A DNA stretch of 64,000 nt from an uncultured Parabacteroides sp. GTDB lineage: Bacteria > Bacteroidota > Bacteroidia > Bacteroidales > Tannerellaceae. Location of the stretch: positions 4,765-68,764 of the forward strand of contig NZ_CAJJWO010000025.1 in the NCBI RefSeq assembly GCF_905196875.1. Reading direction: 5' to 3'. Position 1 is the stretch's first letter, and every line of letters begins with the position of its first letter. This document shows, piece after piece, positions 52,440 to 60,456 of this stretch. A program made the translations under genes and the position numbers. The notes under the pieces are model-generated. The model searched no databases. It had not been told where the DNA came from and saw only the letters and a list, made by a program, of their open reading frames with translations.

Positions 52440-53615
52440 ATGAAACAATACAACTTTGACGAAGTTATTGAACGCCGCGGAACCAATTGCGTCAAATACG
52501 ATGCGATCAAAGAGCGGTACGGCAATGAGAACCTGACTCCTCTATGGGTTGCCGATATGGATTTCCGGACACCGGACTTTATTGTCAATGCAATAAAAAA
52601 GCGTTGCGAACACGAAATATTCGGCTATACATTCGGATCAGACTCTTACTATCAAAGTATTATCGAGTGGGTAGACTATAAACAAAAATGGAAGATCAAA
52701 CGGGAATGGCTCAGCTATATTCCGGGAATCGTGAAAGGAATCGGCTTTGTGATCCAGTGCTTCACCAAACCTGGCGATAAAGTGATCATACAACCTCCTG
52801 TATATCACCCTTTCCGTATCGTTCCTGAAAGTATGAAACGGGAAGTCGTCAATAATCCGTTAAGACTGATTGATGGCGTCTACGAAATGGATTTCGAGCA
52901 CCTCGAATCTGTTATCGATGAACGATGTAAAGTATTGATCCTTTGTAATCCGCATAATCCGGGAGGTATTGTTTGGAAGAAAGACACATTGGTCAAGCTG
53001 GCAGAGATCTGTGCAAAGCATCGTATTCTGGTTATCTCGGATGAGATACATGCAGAAATGGCTTACCCGCAATTCAGTCATCACCCGTTTGCTACGGTAT
53101 CGGAAGCTGCAGCTTCCTGTAGCATAACTTTCATGGCTCCAAGCAAAACATTCAATATAGCCGGTATCGTAACATCCTATTCCATCGTCCCGGACGAAAA
53201 AATAAGAAAGGAATTCTATGAATTTCTGGAAGCCGGGGAGCTAGGAGACGGTACGATCTTTGCTTATACAGCAACGGAGGCAGCTTATACCTATGGCGCT
53301 GAATGGTTGCAACAAATGCGGATGTATATAATGGAAAATGTCCGTTTCGTCGACGAATTCTTCAAAGCGAAACTACCGAAGATCAAAGTATACCCACCAC
53401 AAGCATCATTCCTCGTCTGGCTGGATTGCCGTGATCTGAAATTAAGCCAGGAAGAACTGGTCAAGCTATTTCAGGAAAAAGCCGGTTTATTGTTAAATGA
53501 CGGAAGCATGTTCGGTCCCGGCGGGGAAGGTTATATGCGATTGAATGTCGGCTGTCCGCGTTCTGTTCTGGATACGGCATTAAACGCGTTGAAAAAAGCT
53601 ATTGACAAGAAATAA
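52440..53615 (+). CDS. MalY/PatB-type pyridoxal-phosphate aminotransferase or C-S lyase
   Basis: Fold-type I PLP enzyme of the MalY/PatB group, mostly cystathionine beta-lyases releasing homocysteine or thiols from cysteine conjugates; some act as aminotransferases. The 391 residues match. Seen: LWVADMDFRTPDFI at 35-48 (group signature), Tyr in FGYTFGSDSYY, LCNPHNPGGIVW, SDEIHAEM (PLP pyridine-binding Asp), APSKTFNIAGI with the Schiff-base Lys near 234, and C-terminal MRLNVGCPRS carrying the carboxylate-binding Arg. It is single, divergent from PUL 4, and ends in a shared bidirectional terminator. Confidence 0.9.
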   Translation: MKQYNFDEVIERRGTNCVKYDAIKERYGNENLTPLWVADMDFRTPDFIVNAIKKRCEHEIFGYTFGSDSYYQSIIEWVDYKQKWKIKREWLSYIPGIVKGIGFVIQCFTKPGDKVIIQPPVYHPFRIVPESMKREVVNNPLRLIDGVYEMDFEHLESVIDERCKVLILCNPHNPGGIVWKKDTLVKLAEICAKHRILVISDEIHAEMAYPQFSHHPFATVSEAAASCSITFMAPSKTFNIAGIVTSYSIVPDEKIRKEFYEFLEAGELGDGTIFAYTATEAAYTYGAEWLQQMRMYIMENVRFVDEFFKAKLPKIKVYPPQASFLVWLDCRDLKLSQEELVKLFQEKAGLLLNDGSMFGPGGEGYMRLNVGCPRSVLDTALNALKKAIDKK

Positions 53616-53620
53616 ACATA

Positions 53621-53666
53621 AAAGAAAGTGCGCCAAAGATATCTACACTTTTGACGCACTTTCTTT
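53621..53666. terminator. Bidirectional terminator, malY-like and LtaS-like genes
   Basis: AAAGAAAGTGCG (53621-53632) and CGCACTTTCTTT (53655-53666) form a perfect 12-bp stem between convergent genes, with A and T tracts on each side. Confidence 0.85.
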
Positions 53667-53668
53667 TC

Positions 53669-55534
53669 TTACTTAACAGCTGCTATTCCTGCTTTTTTAT
53701 CCTGATTATGTATATGTTCCAGATAATCGTACCGGATAATCATATCAGATATTTCCCAGGCTTTTTTTGCTGCATCGATATCTTCTTCGGGAACTCCGGC
53801 AGTATCTCCCACGATATTCAGTTGCGGATCGATCTCAAAATTCGCTCTGTGAGGATCCAGTATACTTTCTCCCAGACCTTTCCACCAATAGTCATTCAAG
53901 CCCAACAAATCCAGCAAAGTGGGATATACATCGATCTGCCCCATCACTTTTCCATGATATAAATTGAAGGGAGCATTTAGAATTATCAGGGGAACAAATG
54001 ACTTGTCCGACACAATCTGCCTCCCTACCGGATCATTGCAAAGTTCCTTCCTCACAGTTCCTAACGCTTCGTGATCTCCCATAATCATAATCAAGGTATT
54101 ATCAAAACGTCTGTCTGCACGGAGTTGCGCTATAAATTCCCCAAGCGCCCGGTCGGTATAGTTCGCCATGGTCATATAGTTATTAAGAATCTCAGGGACT
54201 TCAGGAGAAAAAAAGACCTTTTTCAGAGAGTCAGGCAAAAGGAAAGGGTTATGACCGGAATAAGTAATGCATTGCAAAAACGTATTACCCGACTCATTCC
54301 AAACTTCATTATTTTGCATTTTCTTCAAACATTGACGTAAGAAAGCACGATCTCCCACCTGCCCACGGGAACCTACCGGCTCTTCTTTGGCAAAACTGTT
54401 TTTCGAAACCAAACTGTCGTATCCCATAGCCGGTGTGATCACACACTGGTTCCAAACCATCGGCTTATCAACCGTCAGACTATAGGCTTCACTATCCTTG
54501 TGCTTCTGTTTAAAAGCTTTCGCTAATGAAGGGTAATACGATTCGGGAAATTTTATGCTATAAGGACCGGAGTTAATGGGTAAAAGCCCTGTATTGACCA
54601 ATAATTGAGCATCGATAGAACGTCCGCCTTTTACCTGCGATAAGACATGAGGTGCATAGATTACAGATGAATCCTTTAATATACGGTTCAGATTTGGAGT
54701 GATCTCCTGTCCTTCAACAGTTTTATTCAACACCCAACTTTCGAGAGATTCGGCTAAGATTATAATACAATTCTCCCTTGTATAAACTTTGGGGAGAACG
54801 GATTTATAATCCGTTCTCCTGGTTAACCAGGAGTCGATACGATTTTTTATTTCCGGAGTGTATGTGATATTATCGCATGAATAATCATAATAAAGGGAAC
54901 CGAATATCGTATACATCGGTATATTACATGTATGCAGGTAAGCATCCTGCAATCTCTCGTAGGCAGCCTTAAAACCATTTTGACTCCAAAGTTTAATAGT
55001 CGGAAATAAAGCCACTAATAATATCAGGCAAACATAACGTACAAATGCAAAAGACGCTTTACCCTCGTTAACAGGCAGAATATCTTCCTTTTTCCGATAA
55101 TTTCGCCACCATAAGATTCCGGCAATCAATGTAGAAAGAGGAAAAAACACATCTGCTATCCGTAACGAATCGAACACACTACTAGAGAAATCAGTCAGAT
55201 TTGCAGCTAACAGATAACTGTCTAACGGTATTGCTGTAAAATAAGTCCGGAAATACATCAGATTGGAAATGAACAAGCAATCCATCAATACAAAGATAAC
55301 CAATGTCACCTTCATTGTACGGAAACAGACTAACGGTAATAATAAAAATAAGGAAACCAATATAGTATCAAGATATGTTTCAACCTTTGAGAAAGGAGTG
55401 AACGTAGATAACATGCACCAAAGCAAATTAAACCACATAAACTTCAGTACCAATAAAAAGAAAAACAAACTTATCAACTTCCTTCTTTCCTTACAATATG
55501 GAAAGAAAAAGTCTTTCAATTTAGAAAACCACAT
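53669..55534 (-). CDS. LtaS-like membrane sulfatase-fold phosphotransferase
   Basis: Inner-membrane enzyme with a periplasmic alkaline-phosphatase/sulfatase domain, related to lipoteichoic acid synthase and phosphoglycerol or phosphoethanolamine transferases; probably decorates an envelope glycolipid or glycan. The 621 residues start with five hydrophobic segments (about 20-190), then the catalytic domain (250-560). Metal-site motifs: IIILAESLESW (Glu), VKGGRSIDAQLLVNTGLLP where Ser or a neighbour replaces the usual Thr nucleophile, TYSGHNPF (His) and MIMGDHEALG (Asp-His). Substrate unknown. TATCTTTG at 55620-55627 is a likely -7 box. Confidence 0.85.
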   Translation of the reverse strand: MWFSKLKDFFFPYCKERRKLISLFFFLLVLKFMWFNLLWCMLSTFTPFSKVETYLDTILVSLFLLLPLVCFRTMKVTLVIFVLMDCLFISNLMYFRTYFTAIPLDSYLLAANLTDFSSSVFDSLRIADVFFPLSTLIAGILWWRNYRKKEDILPVNEGKASFAFVRYVCLILLVALFPTIKLWSQNGFKAAYERLQDAYLHTCNIPMYTIFGSLYYDYSCDNITYTPEIKNRIDSWLTRRTDYKSVLPKVYTRENCIIILAESLESWVLNKTVEGQEITPNLNRILKDSSVIYAPHVLSQVKGGRSIDAQLLVNTGLLPINSGPYSIKFPESYYPSLAKAFKQKHKDSEAYSLTVDKPMVWNQCVITPAMGYDSLVSKNSFAKEEPVGSRGQVGDRAFLRQCLKKMQNNEVWNESGNTFLQCITYSGHNPFLLPDSLKKVFFSPEVPEILNNYMTMANYTDRALGEFIAQLRADRRFDNTLIMIMGDHEALGTVRKELCNDPVGRQIVSDKSFVPLIILNAPFNLYHGKVMGQIDVYPTLLDLLGLNDYWWKGLGESILDPHRANFEIDPQLNIVGDTAGVPEEDIDAAKKAWEISDMIIRYDYLEHIHNQDKKAGIAAVK

Positions 55535-55619
55535 GTGTAACTATCACTTTATAACTTATCGACAAACACTACTTATTCGCTATACAAATCTGAATTCATT
55601 GATTCTTTTATTCCGGCTG

Positions 55620-55627
55620 CAAAGATA
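55620..55627 (-). promoter_or_regulatory. Putative -7 box for the LtaS-like gene
   Basis: Minus-strand TATCTTTG, 85 bp before the start codon; no clear -33 box. Confidence 0.4.
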
Positions 55628-55702
55628 GCTATATATTACAGATTAAAACATTACATATCTTTATTTTTAAAATAATAACCTGATTAACTCGGAAATTATA
55701 CG

Positions 55703-55710
55703 TAAATTTG
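55703..55710 (+). promoter_or_regulatory. Putative -7 box for slyD
   Basis: TAAATTTG on the plus strand, 32 bp before the slyD ATG; -33 element weak. Confidence 0.45.
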
Positions 55711-55742
55711 TCTCGTTTTATTTATTACAAATACAATTAAAA

Positions 55743-56321
55743 ATGAAAATTACAGCAAATAAGTTCGTTGCGGTTACATACGACCTGAACGTAGGAGAAG
55801 GTGAAGAGCGCGAGTTGATGGAAAAAGCAGTTGCAGAAGCTCCCTTAAAATTCATCTTTGGAACAGGCGCCATGCTTCCTGCTTTCGAAGATGCTTTGAA
55901 AGGTCTTGAAGTAGGTGACAAGTTCGACTTCTCTATCGCTCCTGCCGACGCATACGGAGAATATGTGGAAGATCATGTATTGGATCTGCCGAAAAACATT
56001 TTTGAAGTTGAAGGTAAATTTGACTCGGAAGTCATCAAAGAAGGTAATACTGTTCCTATGATGGACTCAAACGGTAACCGCCTGAACGGCTCTATCCTTG
56101 AAGTAAAAGACGATGTAGTCGTTATGGACTTCAACCATCCGTTGGCTGGTGAAACTTTACACTTCAGCGGTGAAGTTATCGATGTTCACGAACCGACAGC
56201 AGAAGAAATTGCAGCATTATCAGCTCCGGCCGGTGGATGCGGTTGCGGATGCGATGACTGCGGAAGCGATTGCGGTGACCACGATCACGAAGGTGGTTGC
56301 GGATGTGGTAGCTGCCACTAA
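55743..56321 (+). CDS. slyD: SlyD-type FKBP peptidyl-prolyl isomerase with metal-binding tail
   Basis: Cytoplasmic prolyl isomerase and chaperone of the SlyD group, often also involved in nickel delivery. The 192 residues have an FKBP domain interrupted by the insert-in-flap domain (FKBP about 1-70 and 130-155; flap 70-130, with IAPADAYGEY and FNHPLAGETLHF). The last 30 residues are rich in Cys, His, Asp and Gly (GGCGCGCDDCGSDCGDHDHE, then more Cys/Gly and a final CH), a metal-binding tail like that of E. coli SlyD. A hairpin with a T-rich flank follows at 56336-56398. Confidence 0.95.
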   Translation: MKITANKFVAVTYDLNVGEGEERELMEKAVAEAPLKFIFGTGAMLPAFEDALKGLEVGDKFDFSIAPADAYGEYVEDHVLDLPKNIFEVEGKFDSEVIKEGNTVPMMDSNGNRLNGSILEVKDDVVVMDFNHPLAGETLHFSGEVIDVHEPTAEEIAALSAPAGGCGCGCDDCGSDCGDHDHEGGCGCGSCH

Positions 56322-56335
56322 TAAATAAATGAAAG

Positions 56336-56398
56336 ATGCAGAATGGGGAATGAAGAATTAATAGAGATTCTGCATTCCTCATTTTTCATTTTCAGACT
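56336..56398 (+). terminator. Probable terminator after slyD
   Basis: ATGCAGAAT (56336-56344) and ATTCTGCAT (56367-56375) pair as a 9-bp stem; T-rich sequence follows. aroC begins 32 bases later, so readthrough is possible. Confidence 0.6.
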
Positions 56399-56430
56399 CA
56401 TTTTTTAATCTCCACATTTCATTTATTAAT

Positions 56431-57504
56431 ATGAATACATTCGGAAATATATACAGATTAACCTCGTTCGGCGAGTCACATGGTCCGGGTATCGGAGGTG
56501 TTATCGATGGATGTCCGGCTGGCATCGAGTTGGACACAGACTTTATCCAGCAAGAGTTGAACCGTCGTAAACCTGGCCAGTCAAGGATTACAACCCCCCG
56601 TAAGGAAGATGACGAAGTACAATTCCTATCCGGAGTTTATGAAGGAAAGACTACCGGTACACCGATCGGATTCATTATCTGGAATAAGAACCAGCATTCG
56701 TCTGATTACGACAATATGAAAACGGTTTATCGTCCTTCACATGCAGACTATACTTATCAGATGAAGTATGGTATCCGCGACCCTAAAGGTGGTGGACGTT
56801 CGTCGGCTCGTGAAACGATAGCCCGATGTGTTGCCGGTGCAATCGCCAAGCTTGCACTACGCCAGACAGGCATAAATATACAGGCATTCACCTCACAGGT
56901 CGGTCCTATCAAACTGGATGGTACTTACAAAGATTATGACCTGAATCTGACAGAAGAAAATGCAGTAAGATGTCCCGATCCGGAGAAAGCCGCCGAAATG
57001 GAAAAGCTGATTGCAGAAGTGAAGTCGAAAGGCGACACGATCGGCGGTGTAATTACCTGCGTGGTAAAAGGTACGCCTGTCGGGTTGGGAGAACCTGTAT
57101 TTGGTAAGTTGCATGCTGCTTTAGGACACGCCATGCTAACAATCAATGCAGTTAAAGGGTTCGAATATGGTGATGGATTTAATGCAGCTTTTTACCGCGG
57201 TTCCGAGCGTAACGACCGTTTCTTTAACGACAACGGACACATAAATACCCGTACTAATAATTCAGGTGGTATACAGGGGGGTATTTCCAACGGCCAGGAT
57301 ATTTATTTCCGTGTTGCATTCAAATCGGTTGCAACCATCCTTATGGAACAGGAAACCGTTAATATGGATGGTGAAGATACTATCCTGAAAGCTCGTGGAC
57401 GTCATGATCCATGCGTCCTGCCTCGTGCCGTTCCTATTGTAGAATCGATGACAGCAATGACAATATTAGATTATCTGTTACTCCAAAAGACAAGACAAAA
57501 ATAA
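56431..57504 (+). CDS. aroC: Chorismate synthase
   Basis: Last shikimate-pathway enzyme: converts 5-enolpyruvylshikimate 3-phosphate to chorismate with reduced FMN. The 357 residues are standard. Seen: LTSFGESHGPGIGGVIDGCPAG at the N-terminus (His10-type signature), RRKPGQSRITTPRKE, the family pattern around KGGGRSSARETIARC, and FNAAFYRGSERND. C-terminal motif GRHDPCVLPRAVPIVE is present. It is followed by palindromic repeat copy C and is convergent with rlmH. Confidence 0.98.
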   Translation: MNTFGNIYRLTSFGESHGPGIGGVIDGCPAGIELDTDFIQQELNRRKPGQSRITTPRKEDDEVQFLSGVYEGKTTGTPIGFIIWNKNQHSSDYDNMKTVYRPSHADYTYQMKYGIRDPKGGGRSSARETIARCVAGAIAKLALRQTGINIQAFTSQVGPIKLDGTYKDYDLNLTEENAVRCPDPEKAAEMEKLIAEVKSKGDTIGGVITCVVKGTPVGLGEPVFGKLHAALGHAMLTINAVKGFEYGDGFNAAFYRGSERNDRFFNDNGHINTRTNNSGGIQGGISNGQDIYFRVAFKSVATILMEQETVNMDGEDTILKARGRHDPCVLPRAVPIVESMTAMTILDYLLLQKTRQK

Positions 57505-57570
57505 TGTGCCAATAAGACAATATGCCAATTACAGAAATATTTTTATCTCTATTGGCATATTGGCACATTA
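57503..57570. repeat. Dispersed intergenic palindrome, copy C (aroC-rlmH)
   Basis: AATGTGCCAATAAGACAATATGCCAAT-like left half (57503-57529) faces ATTGGCATATTGGCACATTA (57551-57570). It lies between convergent genes and may work as their transcription stop. Same family as the copies at 16528 and 39069. Confidence 0.8.
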
Positions 57571-57587
57571 TCACATCGACATATTAT

Positions 57588-58061
57588 TCATTCATGATGA
57601 TAAGGTTCATTATTCAAGATCGTCATTGCCCGGTAAACCTGTTCCACAAAGATTAAGCGGATCATCTGATGCGAGAAAGTCATTTTGCTTAATGAGATCT
57701 TTTCTGAAGCAGCTTTATAAACAGCCTCGCTAAATCCATAAGGGCCGCCGACAACGAAGACCAGGCGCTTCGAAACCGTATGCATCTTCCTTTCAATATA
57801 AGCAGAGAATTGCATCGAAGTAAACTCTTTACCCTTATCATCCAGCAAAACCAACTGATCGCCGGCCTGCAACGCCTTTAAAATCAGTTCTCCCTCCCTC
57901 TCTTTTTGCTGTGACTCCGACAAATTCTTTACGTTCTTTATATCCGGAATAACCTCCATTTCAAATGGAATGTAATGGACTAAACGGTTCTTATATTCAT
58001 TGATTGCCTCTACAAAATAACCGGCATCCGTTTTACCTATTACGACCAGTGCAATTTTCAT
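57588..58061 (-). CDS. rlmH: 23S rRNA pseudouridine-1915 N3-methyltransferase
   Basis: SPOUT-family methyltransferase that methylates pseudouridine 1915 of 23S rRNA helix 69 using S-adenosylmethionine. The 157 residues match RlmH. Seen: LLDDKGKEFTSMQFSAYIE, FVVGGPYGFS (knot SAM-binding loop) and C-terminal SLSKMTFSHQMIRLIFVEQVYRA, all diagnostic. It is single and faces aroC. Confidence 0.96.
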   Translation of the reverse strand: MKIALVVIGKTDAGYFVEAINEYKNRLVHYIPFEMEVIPDIKNVKNLSESQQKEREGELILKALQAGDQLVLLDDKGKEFTSMQFSAYIERKMHTVSKRLVFVVGGPYGFSEAVYKAASEKISLSKMTFSHQMIRLIFVEQVYRAMTILNNEPYHHE

Positions 58062-58109
58062 TCGTTTACATTATTAGTATTGAAGGCGCTAATTTACAGG
58101 AAAAATACA

Positions 58110-58117
58110 TACCTTTG
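58110..58117 (+). promoter_or_regulatory. Putative -7 box for the DUF4783-nadC operon
   Basis: TACCTTTG on the plus strand, 33 bp before the DUF4783 ATG; no clear -33. Confidence 0.45.
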
Positions 58118-58150
58118 CATCAGAAAACTCATAAAAAGAGGAGATAGCTT

Positions 58151-58522
58151 ATGAAACGATTATTACTTACATTGGCATTGATACTCTCATTTTTGAGCGT
58201 CATGGCGGCCGATATTACTCCTATATCAAATGCCTTCAAAGGAGGAAATGCCTCTTCACTGACAGGAGCGATGGACCAGGAAGTAGACATAGCCTTGCCC
58301 GGCTCTTCCAAGAAATGTAATGGAAGCGAAGCTGTTAAGATGCTTTCTACGTTCTTTGGCAGCAATAAACCTACAGGTTTTTCCGTAGTTCATCACGCAG
58401 ATAAAAAAGATGCCGGCTTCTTTGTCGGAAAACTTCCGACAGCCTCTGGCGAATATCGTGTGAACATCACTTACCGTGCCGACGGCGACAAAGCGATTAT
58501 ACAATCAATCAGAATAGAATAA
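58151..58522 (+). CDS. DUF4783 family secreted small protein
   Basis: A 123-residue exported protein: signal peptide MKRLLLTLALILSFLSVMAAD cut near 20, then a compact domain (ITPISNAFKGGNASSLTGAMDQEVDIAL ... GEYRVNITYRADGDKAIIQSIRIE) that I recognise as DUF4783, an NTF2-like family of Bacteroidetes with no known function. A good Shine-Dalgarno (GAGGAG, about 9 bases before ATG) supports the start. It ends three bases before nadC, so the two are one operon; whether they are functionally linked is unknown. Confidence 0.85.
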   Translation: MKRLLLTLALILSFLSVMAADITPISNAFKGGNASSLTGAMDQEVDIALPGSSKKCNGSEAVKMLSTFFGSNKPTGFSVVHHADKKDAGFFVGKLPTASGEYRVNITYRADGDKAIIQSIRIE

Positions 58523-58525
58523 CAA

Positions 58526-59365
58526 ATGGATCAGTTAATTGACGACTTAATTAAATTATCGTTTGCCGAAGATATCGGCGACGGCGATCATACAACTTTA
58601 TGCTGCATTCCCGAAACAGCCATGGGAAAGAGCCAGCTTATCATTAAAGAAGATGGTGTTCTGGCCGGCGTAGAGATGGCAAAACGTATCTTCCACGACT
58701 TCGACCCGGAACTAAAAATGACTATCTTTATTAATGACGGTGCAGAAGTAAAGAAAGGTGACATCGCTTTTACTGTAGAGGGAAAAGTACAGTCTCTATT
58801 GCAGACAGAGCGTCTGATGCTGAACGTTATGCAGCGTATGAGCGGTATCGCTACGACTACCCGTAAATATGTTAAAGCATTGGAAGGCACCAAAACCCGC
58901 GTATTGGATACCCGCAAAACAACACCGGGTATGCGTATGATGGAAAAAGATGCTGTAAAGATCGGCGGCGGCGTTAATCACCGTATCGGGCTTTTCGATA
59001 TGATCCTGTTGAAAGATAATCACGTAGACTTTGCCGGTGGCATCGAACAGGCTATTACCCGTGCACAGAACTATCTGAAAGAAAAAGGCAAGAACCTGAA
59101 GATAGAGATCGAAGTACGTAACTTCGACGAACTGCAAGAAGCCATGAATGTGGGCGGTATCGACCGTATCATGCTCGATAACTTCAATATTGAAGATACA
59201 AAGAAGGCAGTCGAAATGATCGGCGGACGCTTCGAGACAGAGTCATCCGGCGGTATCACATTCGATACACTGCGTGACTATGCAGAATGCGGTGTCGACT
59301 TTATCTCTGTTGGAGCACTTACCCACTCGGTTAAGAGTCTCGATATGAGTTTGAAGGCTTGCTAA
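58526..59365 (+). CDS. nadC: Nicotinate-nucleotide pyrophosphorylase (quinolinate phosphoribosyltransferase)
   Basis: De novo NAD synthesis: quinolinate plus PRPP to nicotinate mononucleotide, CO2 and pyrophosphate. The 279 residues are standard. Seen: FAEDIGDGDHTT, TERLMLNVMQRMSGIAT, the substrate-binding Arg/Lys set in TRVLDTRKTTPGMR, GGGVNHRIGLFDMILLKDNH, IEVRNFDE and MLDNF. C-terminal VDFISVGALTHSVKSLDMSL is present. Translation starts three bases after the DUF4783 stop. A strong hairpin terminator follows. Confidence 0.97.
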   Translation: MDQLIDDLIKLSFAEDIGDGDHTTLCCIPETAMGKSQLIIKEDGVLAGVEMAKRIFHDFDPELKMTIFINDGAEVKKGDIAFTVEGKVQSLLQTERLMLNVMQRMSGIATTTRKYVKALEGTKTRVLDTRKTTPGMRMMEKDAVKIGGGVNHRIGLFDMILLKDNHVDFAGGIEQAITRAQNYLKEKGKNLKIEIEVRNFDELQEAMNVGGIDRIMLDNFNIEDTKKAVEMIGGRFETESSGGITFDTLRDYAECGVDFISVGALTHSVKSLDMSLKAC

Positions 59366-59375
59366 GAATATTTAC

Positions 59376-59409
59376 AAGGCGGATAGTTTGACTATTCGCC
59401 TTTCTTTTT
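59376..59409 (+). terminator. Terminator after nadC
   Basis: AAGGCGGATAGT (59376-59387) and ACTATTCGCCTT (59391-59402) pair with a 3-base loop, then TCTTTTTC. The loop base region contains TTTG of the next promoter. Confidence 0.85.
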
Positions 59410-59418
59410 CTATATTTG
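59387..59418 (+). promoter_or_regulatory. Promoter of the small membrane protein pair, nested in the nadC terminator
   Basis: TTTG (59387-59390), 20-base spacer, TATATTTG (59411-59418). Both boxes match consensus; the -33 box is in the loop of the nadC terminator hairpin. Confidence 0.65.
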
Positions 59419-59447
59419 CCACAGTATTAACAAAACAACTATAAACT

Positions 59448-59714
59448 ATGAAGAATGTTACGGCAGTTCATGGGCGTAAAATGCCCGATAAACTTAAATT
59501 TCTAACACGAATAAGCAGGAAAACCAAAAAGGCCGTTTATTTAGAAGCCAGCAAATATATTAGTGATCTTACTAAGTTGATATTCGGCGGAGTTCTTTTA
59601 ACGAATATATTAAACTTTAATATTGATAAAACTATTATCTTTGTAGTAGGATTATTCGCAATTATAGGTTTCATCAGCCTAAGTTTATTACTATTTTTAA
59701 AAGGAAAGGAGTAA
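59448..59714 (+). CDS. Small membrane protein, two TM helices
   Basis: An 88-residue protein with a basic N-terminal third (1-38, many Lys/Arg) and two hydrophobic helices at about 42-58 and 62-84 (TIIFVVGLFAIIGFISLSLLL) with a short C-terminal KGKE. It resembles the small Bacteroidetes proteins grouped as DUF6722, but I am not certain. Own promoter just upstream. It is followed after three bases by a 33-residue single-TM ORF. No function can be assigned. Confidence 0.7.
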   Translation: MKNVTAVHGRKMPDKLKFLTRISRKTKKAVYLEASKYISDLTKLIFGGVLLTNILNFNIDKTIIFVVGLFAIIGFISLSLLLFLKGKE

Positions 59715-59717
59715 ATT

Positions 59718-59819
59718 ATGGGATTTCTTTATTTATGCATAACATGCATCGTTATATCAGTTGCATTCTTTATCTGGCTTTTGACACCAGGAGGGCAAAG
59801 ATGGTTGAATGAGAAATAA
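59718..59819 (+). CDS. 33-residue single-TM microprotein
   Basis: ATG 59718 to TAA 59819, three bases after the preceding gene and preceded by AAGGAAAGGAG, a strong Shine-Dalgarno. The product is one hydrophobic helix (MGFLYLCITCIVISVAFFIW) followed by a polar tail LLTPGGQRWLNEK. It contains two cysteines spaced C-x-x-C. The spacing and ribosome-binding site make translation plausible. It probably forms a pair with the 88-residue membrane protein. A terminator follows at 59845. Confidence 0.65.
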   Translation: MGFLYLCITCIVISVAFFIWLLTPGGQRWLNEK

Positions 59820-59844
59820 CGACTTACATTAACTAAGATATACT

Positions 59845-59876
59845 AAAAGGCGGATGGTTCCGCCTTTTTTATTTTT
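59845..59876 (+). terminator. Terminator after the small membrane protein pair
   Basis: AAAAGGCGGA (59845-59854) and TCCGCC (59859-59864) followed by six Ts. Confidence 0.85.
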
Positions 59877-60450
59877 ACCCAATACGAGTAACTTCATCAT
59901 CCTTCAACCGGTATCTCTCACCGCTTTCCGGGCAAACAGCAAAACCTTCCCCATCAAAATGCAGCCGATGACCATACTCGCTCACCCAACCGATCTGTTT
60001 GGAAGGATTGCCTACCACCAGAGCATAAGGCAAAATCTCTTTAGTAACCACCGCTCCGGCACCGATCATGGCATACGCTCCGATATTATGTCCGCAAACA
60101 ATCGTGGCATTCGCGCCAATCGTAGCTCCCCTACCGACATGCGTTTGCATATATTCGTTTTTACGGCAAACGGCACTCCGGGGATTGATTACATTTGTAA
60201 ACACACAACTAGGCCCCAGGAAAACATCATCCTCACAAGTCACACCCGTATAAACAGAAACGTTGTTCTGCACCTTTACATTATTACCCAGAACGACTTC
60301 CGGTGATATCACCACGTTCTGTCCGATATTACACCGTTCACCAATCGTACAACCCGACATGATATGGGAGAAGTGCCAGATACGGGTATCGTTGCCAATC
60401 GTACAACCGGGGTCGATAACGGCTGTTTCGTGTGCCTGATAAGTTGCCAT
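59875..60450 (-). CDS. Left-handed beta-helix (hexapeptide) N-acetyltransferase, WbpD/WlbB-like
   Basis: Trimeric acyltransferase using acetyl-CoA. The 191 residues are filled by hexapeptide repeats (about 8-140: VIDPGCTIGNDTRIWHFSHI, GCTIGERCNIGQNVVIS, VGRGATIGANATIVCGHNIG), with a loop FTNVINPRSAV and a C-terminal GNPSKQIGWVSEYGHRL that matches the UDP-2-acetamido-3-amino-dideoxyglucuronate N-acetyltransferases of surface polysaccharide synthesis. No other sugar-nucleotide gene is next to it, so its pathway partners must lie elsewhere. It follows the RsmI-like gene by six bases. Confidence 0.88.
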   Translation of the reverse strand: MATYQAHETAVIDPGCTIGNDTRIWHFSHIMSGCTIGERCNIGQNVVISPEVVLGNNVKVQNNVSVYTGVTCEDDVFLGPSCVFTNVINPRSAVCRKNEYMQTHVGRGATIGANATIVCGHNIGAYAMIGAGAVVTKEILPYALVVGNPSKQIGWVSEYGHRLHFDGEGFAVCPESGERYRLKDDEVTRIG

Positions 60451-60456
60451 AAGAGA

